Source: Nocardia transvalensis
GTDB lineage: Bacteria; Actinomycetota; Actinomycetes; Mycobacteriales; Mycobacteriaceae
Reading direction: 5' to 3'
Length of the DNA stretch: 64,000 bases
Assembly: GCF_015477765.1 (NCBI RefSeq)
Contig: NZ_JADLQQ010000010.1
Location: 62,001-126,000 of the forward strand
Part shown: one piece after another, positions 1-8,608 of the stretch
How positions within the stretch are numbered: position 1 is the first letter of the stretch
Layout of the letters: each line of letters opens with the position of its first letter
The notes under the pieces: generated by a model
The model's database searches: none
What the model was told of the DNA's origin: nothing
What the model saw: the letters and a program-made list of their open reading frames with translations, nothing else
Position numbers and translations under genes: made by a program

Positions 1-155
1 GTACGCAGGATCTCGAGCAGTCGCCAGATCCCGGTCGTGGCACCGTACTCGGACCAGGAGACGCTGTGCAGATCGGGCACGCCGGGCAGGGGCGCGTTCA
101 CGCAGGGGCGAATCACGTTGCTGGACAACGAATCAGAGGCTCGAACTGAAACCAT
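1..155 (-). CDS. Polysaccharide deacetylase family protein, N-terminal part (runs off the window)
   Basis: The first 51 codons read leftward from an ATG at 153-155 and continue past the window edge without a stop. The visible peptide contains VSWSEYGATTGIWRLLEIL, which resembles the W-x-E-Y-G-x-R-x-G-x-W-R-L segment of PuuE-like polysaccharide/chitin deacetylases (NodB fold, metal-dependent N-deacetylation). The catalytic motifs would lie outside the window, so the assignment rests on this segment alone. The gene is divergent from the FAH gene at 398. Confidence 0.5.
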   Translation of the reverse strand, partial: MVSVRASDSLSSNVIRPCVNAPLPGVPDLHSVSWSEYGATTGIWRLLEILR

Positions 156-397
156 GGTGATGGTCGGGCAAGTCAGCCACCTTCCGCTTGGCCGTTACGG
201 GGCATTTTGTGGCCGCCAGGCGCGCGCCCGCCAACTTAGAGTCTGGCTTACCGCAGTTCAGCGCCCGCGTTTGAAAGGTCGGACGTGAACGGTGGGCCGT
301 CGCGCCGAGCCCACGCCGGTCCCGTGTGGCTGTGGCGGACGAAGCGCGGTGGCGCGCTTCTGAAAATTCACTCATGCCCCTGGGAAAGGAACATGTG

Positions 398-1258
398 ATG
401 CGCTTGATGACTCTCTCGACCGAATCGGGGCCGCGGGCCGCGGTTCAGTGCGGTAACGCCGCATTGCTCATCCCCGCGATCAACGGCGCCGCGCCGCCGG
501 AGGATGTCGGTGCGCTGCTGCAGGCCGGCCCGGCCGGTCTGGACGCCGCACGGCTCGTACTGTGGGAGGGCGGCCAGGAATTGCCGTTGCGGGAAAACGA
601 TCTCCTGCGGCCGGTGCTGAATCCGGGCGCCACGGTCTGCGTCGGCCTCAACTACCGCACCCATATGGCGGAGATGGGCATCGATCTGCCCGCTCATCCG
701 GCGCTGTTCGACAAGCTCGCGCGGTCACTGGCCGACTCGTATGCCGATATCGTCCTGCCGGCGACCTGCGGCAAGATCGACTACGAGGGCGAGCTCGGGG
801 TAGTGGTCGGAACGGCCGGCGCCGACATCTCGGCCGAACGCGCCTGGGATCACGTGGCCGGACTCACGGTCATCAACGATGTTTCGGTTCGCGATTTCCA
901 GAATCGGACCACACAGTGGTTCGCGGGCAAGAACTTCCAGGCCTCGACGCCGTTCGGGCCGACCCTTGTCACCGTCGACGAAATCGACGATGTGCCGGCG
1001 CTGGAACTTCGTGTCACGGTCAACGGCGAGGAGCGCCAGCGTGCCTTCCTCGCCGACCTCGTCTTCGACGTTCCGAGCCTGATCGCCGATCTGTCCCGGA
1101 TAGTGGATCTCGTGCCCGGCGACGTCATCGCGACCGGGACCCCCGGGGGTGTCGGGGCCGCGACCGAGACATATCTCGAAGACGGGGACGTCGTCGAAGT
1201 GAGCATCGACGGTCTCGGATCGATTCGAAACACATTCCGGGTGGAGCCGGTCGGATGA
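398..1258 (+). CDS. Fumarylacetoacetate hydrolase (FAH) family protein
   Basis: This FAH-superfamily enzyme probably hydrolyses or hydrates a ring-cleavage product in the cytoplasm. The open frame extends upstream to 326, but the ATG at 398 follows GAAAGGA (384-390) and gives a 286-residue protein of normal FAH length. Family signatures are visible: the VCVGLNYRTHMAEMG segment, the acidic metal-site run KIDYEGELGVVVG, and the late VPGDVIATGTPGGVG loop. The stop overlaps the next start as ATGA, so it is translationally coupled to the flavin monooxygenase, and with the dioxygenase-like gene at 2465 forms a catabolic set. The exact substrate cannot be read from sequence. Confidence 0.9.
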   Translation: MRLMTLSTESGPRAAVQCGNAALLIPAINGAAPPEDVGALLQAGPAGLDAARLVLWEGGQELPLRENDLLRPVLNPGATVCVGLNYRTHMAEMGIDLPAHPALFDKLARSLADSYADIVLPATCGKIDYEGELGVVVGTAGADISAERAWDHVAGLTVINDVSVRDFQNRTTQWFAGKNFQASTPFGPTLVTVDEIDDVPALELRVTVNGEERQRAFLADLVFDVPSLIADLSRIVDLVPGDVIATGTPGGVGAATETYLEDGDVVEVSIDGLGSIRNTFRVEPVG

Positions 1259-2391
1259 GCAGCCCGGTGGTCGGCCGCGTCCTCGTGGTCGGCGGCGGTC
1301 TCGCCGGCCTGGCAACAGCGATCGCCCTGGGCCGCCAGGGTATAGAGGTCCGGATTGTCGAGCGAAACGAGGGATTCTCCTCCAACGGCAGCGGTATCAC
1401 GCTGATGGGACCGGCGCTGCGCGTGCTCGGTGACCTCGGACTGGCCGAAGCATGCCTCGAGCGCGGCTACGGTGTCACCGAGCTCGTCACCGCCACAGCG
1501 GCGGGAGAACTGCTGGAGACCGTCGACCTGCCCCGCCTGCTCGGTCCGAAACTGCCGGCGATCGCGGGTATGTATCGTCCCGAACTGCTCGACGTATTAC
1601 TCGCGGCCGCGCTCGCAACCAGGGCGAGCCTCAGCGTCGGCACGATCGTCACGGACTTCGAGCAGACCGGCACGGCGGTAGCGGTCACCTTCAGCGACGG
1701 CACGACGGACCGGTATGACCTTCTCGTCGGCGCGGACGGGTGGCTCTCGCAGATACGTGGCCGGCTGCTCGGTGCCGCGGCACCGGCCCCGACTTTCCTC
1801 GAGCAGGCGGTCTGGCGCGCCGTCGTCCAGCGGCCCAGCGATTTTACGACAAGCACTTTCCTGTACGGCGTCCGTCGCAAGGCGGGTTTCATGCCGATCG
1901 GCGCGGACCGCATGTATGCCTATGTCGTCGAGTCGGCAACCCAGCGATCGAGGCCCGCCGCGGACGCTGCCCCGGAAATGATGCGTGAAATGCTGGCGGA
2001 TTTCAGCGCGTTACCAGCCGAAATCCGCGAGACAATCACCGATCCGGCACAGGTGGATATCCGTCCGTTGCACAAATTAATAGCGCCTTCGCCGTGGTTT
2101 CGCGGACGCGTCGTACTCATCGGTGACGCGGTTCACCTCCCCACACCGCAGCTCGGCATGGGAGGCGGCATGGCAATGGAGGACGGATACGTCTTGGCCG
2201 ATGTTCTCACCAGCGAGAAAACCGTCGAGGCCGCGCTCTCGGCATTCACCCGGCGCCGCTTCGCGCGCTGTCGTGCCATCGTCGACAACTCCGTGCAGCT
2301 CTCGGAGTGGGAGAAGAACGCGGCCGAACACGGCTCGGAGGCGGCTCGTTTGATGAACGAAAGCCAGAAGCTGCTCGCCCAACCCATCTGA
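1255..2391 (+). CDS. FAD-dependent aromatic-ring monooxygenase (class A)
   Basis: A 378-residue flavoprotein hydroxylase of the PHBH/UbiH type. The N-terminus carries the dinucleotide motif VVGGGLAG (about residues 11-18), and the FAD-binding GDAVH motif with a glycine-rich follow-on is near residue 293. It would use NAD(P)H and oxygen to hydroxylate an aromatic substrate, supplying a catechol-like compound to the ring-cleavage protein downstream. Its ATG overlaps the FAH stop, indicating co-translation. A larger frame continuing from 562 is the shadow of the preceding gene; the ATG at 1255 is the only start that fits the Rossmann motif. Confidence 0.92.
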   Translation: MSSPVVGRVLVVGGGLAGLATAIALGRQGIEVRIVERNEGFSSNGSGITLMGPALRVLGDLGLAEACLERGYGVTELVTATAAGELLETVDLPRLLGPKLPAIAGMYRPELLDVLLAAALATRASLSVGTIVTDFEQTGTAVAVTFSDGTTDRYDLLVGADGWLSQIRGRLLGAAAPAPTFLEQAVWRAVVQRPSDFTTSTFLYGVRRKAGFMPIGADRMYAYVVESATQRSRPAADAAPEMMREMLADFSALPAEIRETITDPAQVDIRPLHKLIAPSPWFRGRVVLIGDAVHLPTPQLGMGGGMAMEDGYVLADVLTSEKTVEAALSAFTRRRFARCRAIVDNSVQLSEWEKNAAEHGSEAARLMNESQKLLAQPI

Positions 2392-2464
2392 TCGATCGTC
2401 GCCGCAAATACTGCTCGCGACCGATCCCCACAAAACCAGCACTCCTCGGAAAGGTGGAAAATCC

Positions 2465-3439
2465 ATGTCGATGCGAATACTTTCGCAACTAGCACACGTT
2501 GAATTGCTGACTCCTACACTCGAGCAATCCACGACTTTCTTCACCGACGTCCTCGGACTCGAGGAGTCCGGGCGAACCGATGAGTCGGTCTATCTTCGCT
2601 GCTGGGGCGAACGTTTCCACCACAGCGTCAAGCTCACACAAAGCCCCCGGACCGGCGTGGGTCATATCGGCTGGCGGTCGGACGGGCAGGACGGACTGGA
2701 CGAAGCTGTCCGGCGGATCGAGGCTTCCGGCGTGACCGGAGAATGGCTCGACGACGAGACCGGCCACGGTCCGGCATACCGGTTCCGTGCCCCGAGTGGG
2801 CAACTGCACGAGGTCTTCTGGGAAGTCGACCGCTGGGAGGCCCCCGCCGAACTCGCCTCGACATTTCCGTCGAGGCCACAGAAACTCGGCATCCGCGGCT
2901 GCGCGCTCCGCCAGATCGACCATATCTCGGTTCCATCCGTCGCCGACCTGATGCCAACCACGGAGTGGTTCCGCGACACTCTCGGGTTCCGGTTCATGGA
3001 ATACACCGTGCTCAACGACGAACCGTTCTTCACAATGCTCAGCACGAACGAGCGCGCCCACGATCTGGGACTGATTCGCGACTCGAGTGGTATCCCCGGA
3101 CGGTTTCACCATGTGGCGTTCTGGGTGGACGAGCCGTCCGCCCTCTATCGGGGCTGCGATGCATTGCTGGAAGCGGGCGCCACCCTGGAGTACGGCCCCG
3201 GGCGCCACGGAATGGGCGAGGAATCGTACTTCTACACGCGCGATCCCAGCGGACTGCGTATCGAGGTCATGTCCGGCGGCCGTCGCAACTACGAACCGGA
3301 CTGGGCACCGGTGAAGTGGACGCCGCCGGAGGGTTCGCTGGATTTCTATCGCAACAGCACGCCGCCGGATTCTATCCTGGAGGTCTTTCCGCCCGACCCA
3401 GCCGCGGCCGGATTCGCCACCAGCAACCCGTGGGAATAG
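2465..3439 (+). CDS. Two-domain VOC protein, extradiol-dioxygenase-like
   Basis: 324 residues with two vicinal-oxygen-chelate domains (about 8-130 and 145-275). His/Glu metal-ligand positions are visible in the second domain: IDHISVPS, FHHVAFWVD and GLRIEVMSG. The architecture matches catechol/2,3-dihydroxybiphenyl dioxygenases (Fe2+-dependent meta cleavage). It ends in FATSNPWE, a tail seen in related actinobacterial dioxygenases. It follows the monooxygenase by 73 bp with an A/G-rich leader (ggaaaggtgg). Together the three genes suggest hydroxylation, ring opening and cleavage of the product, although the substrate is unknown. Confidence 0.85.
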   Translation: MSMRILSQLAHVELLTPTLEQSTTFFTDVLGLEESGRTDESVYLRCWGERFHHSVKLTQSPRTGVGHIGWRSDGQDGLDEAVRRIEASGVTGEWLDDETGHGPAYRFRAPSGQLHEVFWEVDRWEAPAELASTFPSRPQKLGIRGCALRQIDHISVPSVADLMPTTEWFRDTLGFRFMEYTVLNDEPFFTMLSTNERAHDLGLIRDSSGIPGRFHHVAFWVDEPSALYRGCDALLEAGATLEYGPGRHGMGEESYFYTRDPSGLRIEVMSGGRRNYEPDWAPVKWTPPEGSLDFYRNSTPPDSILEVFPPDPAAAGFATSNPWE

Positions 3440-3513
3440 GCGGGATCGCTGACGAACTGCTGAAGAACGCAACGGGCAAGATACTCGAACGCGAACTACG
3501 GGCGAGAGTGGAA

Positions 3514-4281
3514 CTACCCGAGGTCGCTCGTCGTGCCCGAGCGGAGATAGGTCCCCGGCGTCTGGCCGGTCGACCGGCGGAATGCGGCGATGAAGGCGCT
3601 GGGCTTGCGGTAGCCGACGGTGCGCGCGGTGGCGCTGACGGATCGTCCTTCGGACAGCTGCTGGGCGGCGGCTCGCATGCGGACGTGCGTTCGCCACTGC
3701 GCAAACGTCAGGCCGGTTTCGCTGAGGAACACCCGAGACAGGGTGCGTACCCCGGCGTGGACCCGGTGTGCCCAGAAGGTCAGATCGTGGGAGTCGCTCG
3801 GGTCGGCGATGATCTGCTCGGCGATCGTCCGTATCCGTGGATCCGTGGGCATGGAAACATCAATTGTGTTGATGGGCAACGGCTTCAGGAGATCGAACAC
3901 CAATGGCTCGGCGTGCGCGCGGCTGGGATCATCCGGTTCGGCCGCGTGCAGATGCACGATGAGCTCGCGCAGCAGGGGCGCTACCGAGAGACCCACGGGT
4001 TCGGTCCAGGAGATGGGGCAGAGTTCCGGTGCAAACAGGACGACACACAGTTCTCCCGGCTGCAGGGCCTTCTCGGTGTGCTCGATCCCGCGCGGAACCC
4101 AGAGGCCGTATCCGGGAGGCACGAGCCAATCGCGGACGGGGGTGCTCATGGTCACGGTCGCGGTGGCGGACCACAGCAGCATCGCTTCGTCATGTGCATG
4201 CCAGTCGATGGTCCGGCGAGCTGCCGCCCCGTTTCGATCAATGCTGAGTATCGGCGACCGAGGGTCTGCACTAAGCTCCAT
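3514..4281 (-). CDS. AraC-family regulator with N-terminal cupin
   Basis: 255 residues from the ATG at 4279-4281, chosen because GGGAGGT precedes it; the frame extends to 4335 without comparable support. The N-terminal half has a cupin-like sensor (WHAHDEAMLLW, VPPGYGLWVPRGIEHT). The C-terminal half has the two helix-turn-helix motifs of AraC, ending in the FxxAFRRSTGQTPGTYL signature. It converges on the catabolic operon at 398-3439 with a 74-bp gap and may regulate it or the neighbouring NTF2-like gene. Its ligand is unknown. Confidence 0.9.
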   Translation of the reverse strand: MELSADPRSPILSIDRNGAAARRTIDWHAHDEAMLLWSATATVTMSTPVRDWLVPPGYGLWVPRGIEHTEKALQPGELCVVLFAPELCPISWTEPVGLSVAPLLRELIVHLHAAEPDDPSRAHAEPLVFDLLKPLPINTIDVSMPTDPRIRTIAEQIIADPSDSHDLTFWAHRVHAGVRTLSRVFLSETGLTFAQWRTHVRMRAAAQQLSEGRSVSATARTVGYRKPSAFIAAFRRSTGQTPGTYLRSGTTSDLG

Positions 4282-4344
4282 CGTGACCTCCCGGTCGCCT
4301 TCGGGGCCGTCGGCGCACCCGCGCGGCGCCGTCACCGAGGACGA

Positions 4345-4950
4345 TCATCGGCGCGCGTCCGCCGCGGCCAGCCAGGCGTCGCCTGCCTCGAGGATGGCAG
4401 CCTCCTGATCGCCGAAGCGAGTCGGGTAGGTGCCGGTTACCGGGTGTCCCGCGGTTTCGAGGAGGTAGGCCAGCGCCGCGTACTCCCGGGGGTGACGAGC
4501 CGAAAGCGCCTCCGCGTCGATGTCCGGTGCACCTCCGACGCCGAAGGGGTAGGTGAATCCGCCCATGTCGTAGACGGAGTCGCGATGCTCGATCCGCCAC
4601 GCACCATCGCGGCGGCTCACGCGATCGAGGAACCGATTGTGAATGGTCGCACCGATTCCCGCGCCGGTGAGCTCCGCGAGCAGGATCGCGTTGGTCTCCA
4701 CGAACGCGCGATCACCGGTGAAGCGAACGGTGGGGGCGCCGATGAAATGCTTACTCCGCAGCGGCCCGTGCCCCATGCGGCGGGAGCCGTCGATGAAGTC
4801 GTGAGCAGGGCCGGAGAACCACAGGATCCGCAGCGTGGCGTCCGCGTGGAACAGGGCGGCCAGCTCTGCCCAGTGCTCCTTGTCCCGGTGGATCCAGCCG
4901 GTCATCAATTCGCCTATCGCCTGGCGGTCTTCGATTCGGGTCTCGCTCAT
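4345..4950 (-). CDS. SnoaL/NTF2-like domain protein
   Basis: 201 residues from the ATG at 4948-4950, preceded by AGGAGG; the open frame runs far upstream to 5931 but only as antisense of the AraC gene. The sequence has the SnoaL_4/NTF2-like pattern: an N-terminal helix (IEDRQAIGELMTGWIHRDKEHW), an F-H-A-D strand turn and a C-terminal sheet with WRIEHRDSVYD. Family members are small cone-shaped isomerases, dehydratases or subunits of ring-hydroxylating systems. It is divergent from the AraC gene at 5035 across 84 bp and is a likely target of it. Confidence 0.85.
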   Translation of the reverse strand: MSETRIEDRQAIGELMTGWIHRDKEHWAELAALFHADATLRILWFSGPAHDFIDGSRRMGHGPLRSKHFIGAPTVRFTGDRAFVETNAILLAELTGAGIGATIHNRFLDRVSRRDGAWRIEHRDSVYDMGGFTYPFGVGGAPDIDAEALSARHPREYAALAYLLETAGHPVTGTYPTRFGDQEAAILEAGDAWLAAADARR

Positions 4951-5020
4951 CGCCTGGTCCTCCTGGTGCTGTGTGCTCGTAATTCCACTGTTGCTCATCA
5001 CCGCGGGTGACAACCACCGG

Positions 5021-5026
5021 TAAACT
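5021..5026 (+). promoter_or_regulatory. Probable leaderless promoter (-10 TAAACT) of the AraC gene
   Basis: TAAACT lies 8 nt before the ATG at 5035, the spacing expected when transcription starts at or next to the start codon. There is no purine-rich ribosome-binding site in between. Upstream, around 4995-5012, is an imperfect dyad centred on CCGCGG (CATCACCGCGGGTGA) that would cover the -35 area and could be the regulator's site. Confidence 0.4.
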
Positions 5027-5034
5027 GACTTTCT

Positions 5035-5799
5035 ATGCCAGAAAGCCGCCAGTTCGTGCCTGCGCCGGAGTCCGCCCGGCTCTGGCCGCATGGCGAGCGC
5101 ATGGCCATGCACCGACACCCGCGGGGGCAGCTGATCTACCCGTCTAGCGGGATCCTCTCGATCGCGACGGAGGGCGGTATCTGGCTCACCCCGGCTACCC
5201 GGATCAGTTGGACCCCAGCCGGTTTCGATCACGAGCACAGCGCGTACGGCAACACCGACGTCCGGACACTGCTGCTGCCCCGGAACCTGTCGAGACTGCT
5301 GCCGGACAGGCCGACCGTGTTCGGCGCCTCCGCACTGCTGCGCGCCGCGGTGCTGCGGCTGACCGATACCCCGGCGCCGGCGCGGGATGCCGCGCTGCGA
5401 CTGCGCCACGTCATCGTCGACGCGCTGCTCGAGGCGCCCGAGCAACCGCTGCACCTGCCGAAACCGCGCGACGACCGGCTCCGCGCCGTCACCGATCTGC
5501 TGTACGCCGACCCCGCCGACGGGTCGACACTGCTCGAGCTGGGCCGGGCGGTCGGCGCCGGCGAACGGACCCTGAGCCGGCTGTTCCATGCCGAACTCGG
5601 CATGAGCTTCCACCAGTGGCGCGCCCAGCTGCGCGTCCAGCACGCGCTCGTACACCTGATGGACGGGCATTCCGTCACCCACACGGCCACCTTGTGCGGA
5701 TGGGCCAACACCACGAGTTTCATCGACGCGTTCACGGCGATCCTCGGCCAGACCCCCGGCCGCTACCAGGCGAGCCTCCAACAGCGAACACCGGTGTGA
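5035..5799 (+). CDS. AraC-family regulator
   Basis: 254 residues. The N-terminus is a short cupin (MHRHPRGQLIYPSSGILSI, LTPATRISWTPAGFDHEH). The C-terminal ~100 residues contain tandem helix-turn-helix motifs (GAGERTLSRLFHAELGMSF and the second ending in ILGQTPGRYQ). The short-sensor layout is typical of AraC regulators that respond to small hydrophobic or aromatic ligands. It is transcribed divergently from the NTF2-like gene at 4950, a usual regulator-target arrangement. Confidence 0.92.
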   Translation: MPESRQFVPAPESARLWPHGERMAMHRHPRGQLIYPSSGILSIATEGGIWLTPATRISWTPAGFDHEHSAYGNTDVRTLLLPRNLSRLLPDRPTVFGASALLRAAVLRLTDTPAPARDAALRLRHVIVDALLEAPEQPLHLPKPRDDRLRAVTDLLYADPADGSTLLELGRAVGAGERTLSRLFHAELGMSFHQWRAQLRVQHALVHLMDGHSVTHTATLCGWANTTSFIDAFTAILGQTPGRYQASLQQRTPV

Positions 5800-6377
5800 A
5801 TCTTGCCGAACGGTCATCCGGCCGCCGTGCGCATCGAGGAAGTCGACAGACTCTGACCACCCGGTCGAAGACGGTGCTTTCGGTATACCCCGAGCCATCC
5901 TCGCCTTCGCCCGAATCCACGAACCACTCAACGTCCGGGCCGACGTCGACCTGGACGCACACGGACAGTTCTGTGGCGAACCTGCCGGGGCACCAATCTG
6001 CGACGTCGTTTCCGCAGGTCATTCCTGAAGGAGCGGGGTCGGGCAAGGGGCTCGGGATGTTGTCCGGCCGTGGTGGCCGGCGTGGTCTTCGGCGCGACGC
6101 TTGCCCGATGCGCGATCGGGGGTTTGGTTGGAAGGTTGTTGTGACGGTTGTCCTTCTGACTGTCGGTAGGGTGTGGGTATCGGTTTCCTCAGCGCCGGGT
6201 GCCCCGGCTCGGGCAGGCTCCCCACGGGCTGCCGGTCATTCCTTCGCCCGGCACGTGTGCGGGCATGAGGTTGTTCGACAGGTGGGCGGCCGGTCGGGAT
6301 CAATCAGAGGGGACGGCTTCGCCGCCGAGCGGGAGTCATGACCTGCACGATCCGCGCCGACCGCAGATCCGGGATGC
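5800..6377. other. Interval with no confident gene; weak coding debris
   Basis: No open frame here has a convincing start and family. On the plus strand around 5850-6028 a reading frame without a start (containing GIPRAILAFARIHEPLNVRA and ending at a TGA near 6028) has coding-like composition and may be a gene relic. The rest shows nothing recognisable. Confidence 0.3.
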
Positions 6378-6649
6378 TCATGCCGCCGGCTGCACGGCCC
6401 GCACCGTGTGGTCGCGGAGCCCGTAGTAGACCAGGATGAGCTGTTTGCGGGCGGCAGCGACCACACCGATGTTGCGGTTGCCGCGGCGGGTGCCGATCCG
6501 GTCGCGGTAGGCGCCGATCGGGTTGGTCTTCGACAGCCGCTGCACCGATTCGATCACCGCCCAGCGCACCAGCCGTGAGCCCTGCTTGGTGACACGTCCC
6601 GGCGCACGGTGGTGTCGGGCTCGTAGTGCCGTGGCGGATCACGAGAAGC
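6378..6649 (-). pseudogene. IS110-family transposase, C-terminal remnant
   Basis: About 85 codons on the minus strand carry the conserved end of IS110/IS116/IS902 transposases: VTKQGSRLVRWAVIESVQRL, then AYRDRIGTRRGNRN and AAARKQLILVYYGLRD. The N-terminal RuvC-like DEDD catalytic domain is missing and the sequence decays upstream of 6650. The stop at the left end appears original. No terminal repeats or target duplication could be seen, so this is a dead fragment. Confidence 0.8.
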
Positions 6650-7292
6650 GGAGGCCCGCTCCTTCATGCCATCAGAGAACTACCAGGCCAGGGCGGGCGG
6701 AATATCGACGCAGGCAGGCCCGAGACGATCACTAGAACAACGACCGCAAGCCATCCACCAGGTTCTCCTGACGGCGCGATTCTCCATCCGATCGAGCGGG
6801 GAAGATCGCGAAGAGGCAACTACGGCCGAGGGAGGTGTAGGCCGTTGCGCGGCAGCGCGGCTGGATCCTCGGCGTTACTCGAACGGGCGCTACCCCCCGA
6901 CATCAGGAACCTGTCGCATCCCAACTCTGATCAGGCGAACTGTGCGACGACCTCCCTCAGCCTCCCACCAACAACTGAGCGACATCCTGGAATCAGCAGT
7001 AGCGGACGTCTCGAGATCGACTGCAGGGCCAACGACTACGACCCACGGAGCGCTCGGAACGCGGCATTACCGTGCGTTGCTGAGGTCGAGATGATCTATG
7101 CGCGTTGATCTTTCGGTGTGCCGGGTGCTTGTCCCTGGCACGTGCGCGATGCGGCATGTCAGTGCGTTGATGGGGATCGCTAGTAGGTGTGCGCCTGTGT
7201 TGATCAGCAGCAGATCCTGTTGCACCAGTCGCGCGCAGTGCAGCGCGGCGGGCGGCGAAAAAGCCGCTCACGGAATCGCCAAGACGACCAGG
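6650..7292. other. Interval with no recognisable gene
   Basis: Between the IS110 remnant and the SDR gene I see only overlapping spurious frames with no plausible start, ribosome-binding site or family motif. It is probably degraded sequence flanking the insertion element. Confidence 0.3.
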
Positions 7293-8099
7293 TCAGACGA
7301 CTTTGCTCAAGCCCGCGTCGACGAGAACCGCTGAGCCCGTGATGCTTGCCGACCGTGGCGAGGACAGCAGGACGATGGCGTCGGCGACTTCCTGTGGGTC
7401 GATGAGTCGGCCGGTGGTCAATTGCATCATCTCGGCGGCCTTCTGGTTCAAGATCGTATCGCGGTCGGTGCCGGTGGCTGCAGCCAAGACGTCGGCTGCT
7501 CCGCCTTCATCGGTCCACCACGGTGTACGCACCGGCCCCGGAACGACCGTGTTGACCCGAACTCCCTGCGGGCCGAACTCTTCCGACAATGCTTGGGTCA
7601 GATTGCCGACCGCTGCTTTCGCCGCCCCGTAGTCGACGTTGACACCGCTGGGCACGAGGGCATGGGTCGAGGTGATGTTGACGACGGAGCCCCGGCCACG
7701 CGCGAGCAGCAACGGTATTGCCGCGCGAACCGCCCGAACCGCAGACATGAGGTTGAAATCCAGCATCGCGGCCCAGTCCGCGTCGGTGAGCGCGGTGAAC
7801 GAGAAGCGCGGCAGGATCGCGCCGGGCGGCGGACCGCCTGCGTTGTTGACGAGGATGTCGAGCCCACCGAAGGCGTCCTCCGCCTTCGCGATCGCCTGAG
7901 CCGGGCCCTCTGGTGTTGCGAGATCAACGGCGGCATGGACCAATCGCTCGCCCGCCAGTGCGTCGAGTTCCCAACTGGAGCGTCGTGATGCGGCAACCAC
8001 CAGCGCGCCTTCGGCATGTAGCGTCCGAGCGGTGGCGAGCCCGATGCCCTTCGACGCGCCCGTCACCACCGCGACCATATTGTGCAAACCAAGATCCAT
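7293..8099 (-). CDS. Short-chain dehydrogenase/reductase (classical SDR)
   Basis: 268 residues with all classical SDR elements: TGASKGIG at residues 13-20 (cofactor), NNAGGPPPG near 90, the catalytic Ser in VVNITSTH, and YGAAK near 160 (Tyr and Lys). It ends with the usual SITGSAVLVDAG segment. It would carry out NAD(P)(H)-dependent oxidation or reduction of an alcohol/ketone in the cytoplasm. The ATG at 8097-8099 follows GGAGGAAGG about 7 nt upstream. No operon partner is adjacent and the substrate is unknown. Confidence 0.95.
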   Translation of the reverse strand: MDLGLHNMVAVVTGASKGIGLATARTLHAEGALVVAASRRSSWELDALAGERLVHAAVDLATPEGPAQAIAKAEDAFGGLDILVNNAGGPPPGAILPRFSFTALTDADWAAMLDFNLMSAVRAVRAAIPLLLARGRGSVVNITSTHALVPSGVNVDYGAAKAAVGNLTQALSEEFGPQGVRVNTVVPGPVRTPWWTDEGGAADVLAAATGTDRDTILNQKAAEMMQLTTGRLIDPQEVADAIVLLSSPRSASITGSAVLVDAGLSKVV

Positions 8100-8608
8100 G
8101 CATCACAGCCTTCCTCCTGGGCAGCCCCGGCACTGGCGGATTTCAGGCGTCGCGTCGGTTGGATACACACTCGGCGTGAATGTGAATTCGCGCGACCCGA
8201 AAGAGGGCCCTATCGGAGGCCAGAATCTGCCGACGTCAACCTCCGCTCGTCGGCAGTTGCGGGACGTTCGCGAGATCGCCTGCCGACCAGTGGCTGTGAC
8301 CCACCCGAACGACCGGAACCGGATCGACCAGGCGATCCGCCCAGACCGGGCCGGTGTCGATCCAACGATCATTTTCTGAACACCAACGGCTCGTGCGGAA
8401 TCGTGACTCGAACCGCCCAAGACGGCAGCACGGTCACCAATCGCCTGCAACTGCCGGACCTCCGCCAGGTGATGCCGCACCTGGTTGAACATGATCAACG
8501 ACCAGGCCGCCGGGCTTGCGGACAAGGTGGTGTCGGGCACCCCGCGTGACTCGCTGCGTGCGGTCGATCTGGTGCTGCGCCAGCAGGGCGGCGCCGTACC
8601 GGAGGTGA
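8100..8608. other. Intergenic interval with possible gene relic
   Basis: No complete gene is supported. From about 8490 to 8650 on the plus strand one frame (GLADKVVSGTPRDSLRAVD and following) has coding-like composition but no credible start and runs into the antisense of the next gene. I do not recognise it. Confidence 0.3.

Noticed and set aside
562..1254. N-terminal extension of the flavin monooxygenase to 609 residues.
   Set aside because: The extra part is an out-of-frame reading of the FAH gene and lies before the FAD motif that begins the enzyme.
4951..5931. Extension of the SnoaL/NTF2-like gene to a 528-residue protein.
   Set aside because: The extension is antisense to the AraC gene, while the ATG at 4950 has a good ribosome-binding site and matches the family N-terminus.
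7098..7292. Small plus-strand frame beginning at ATG 7098.
   Set aside because: No ribosome-binding site or family; it runs into the antisense of the SDR gene and sits in decayed sequence.
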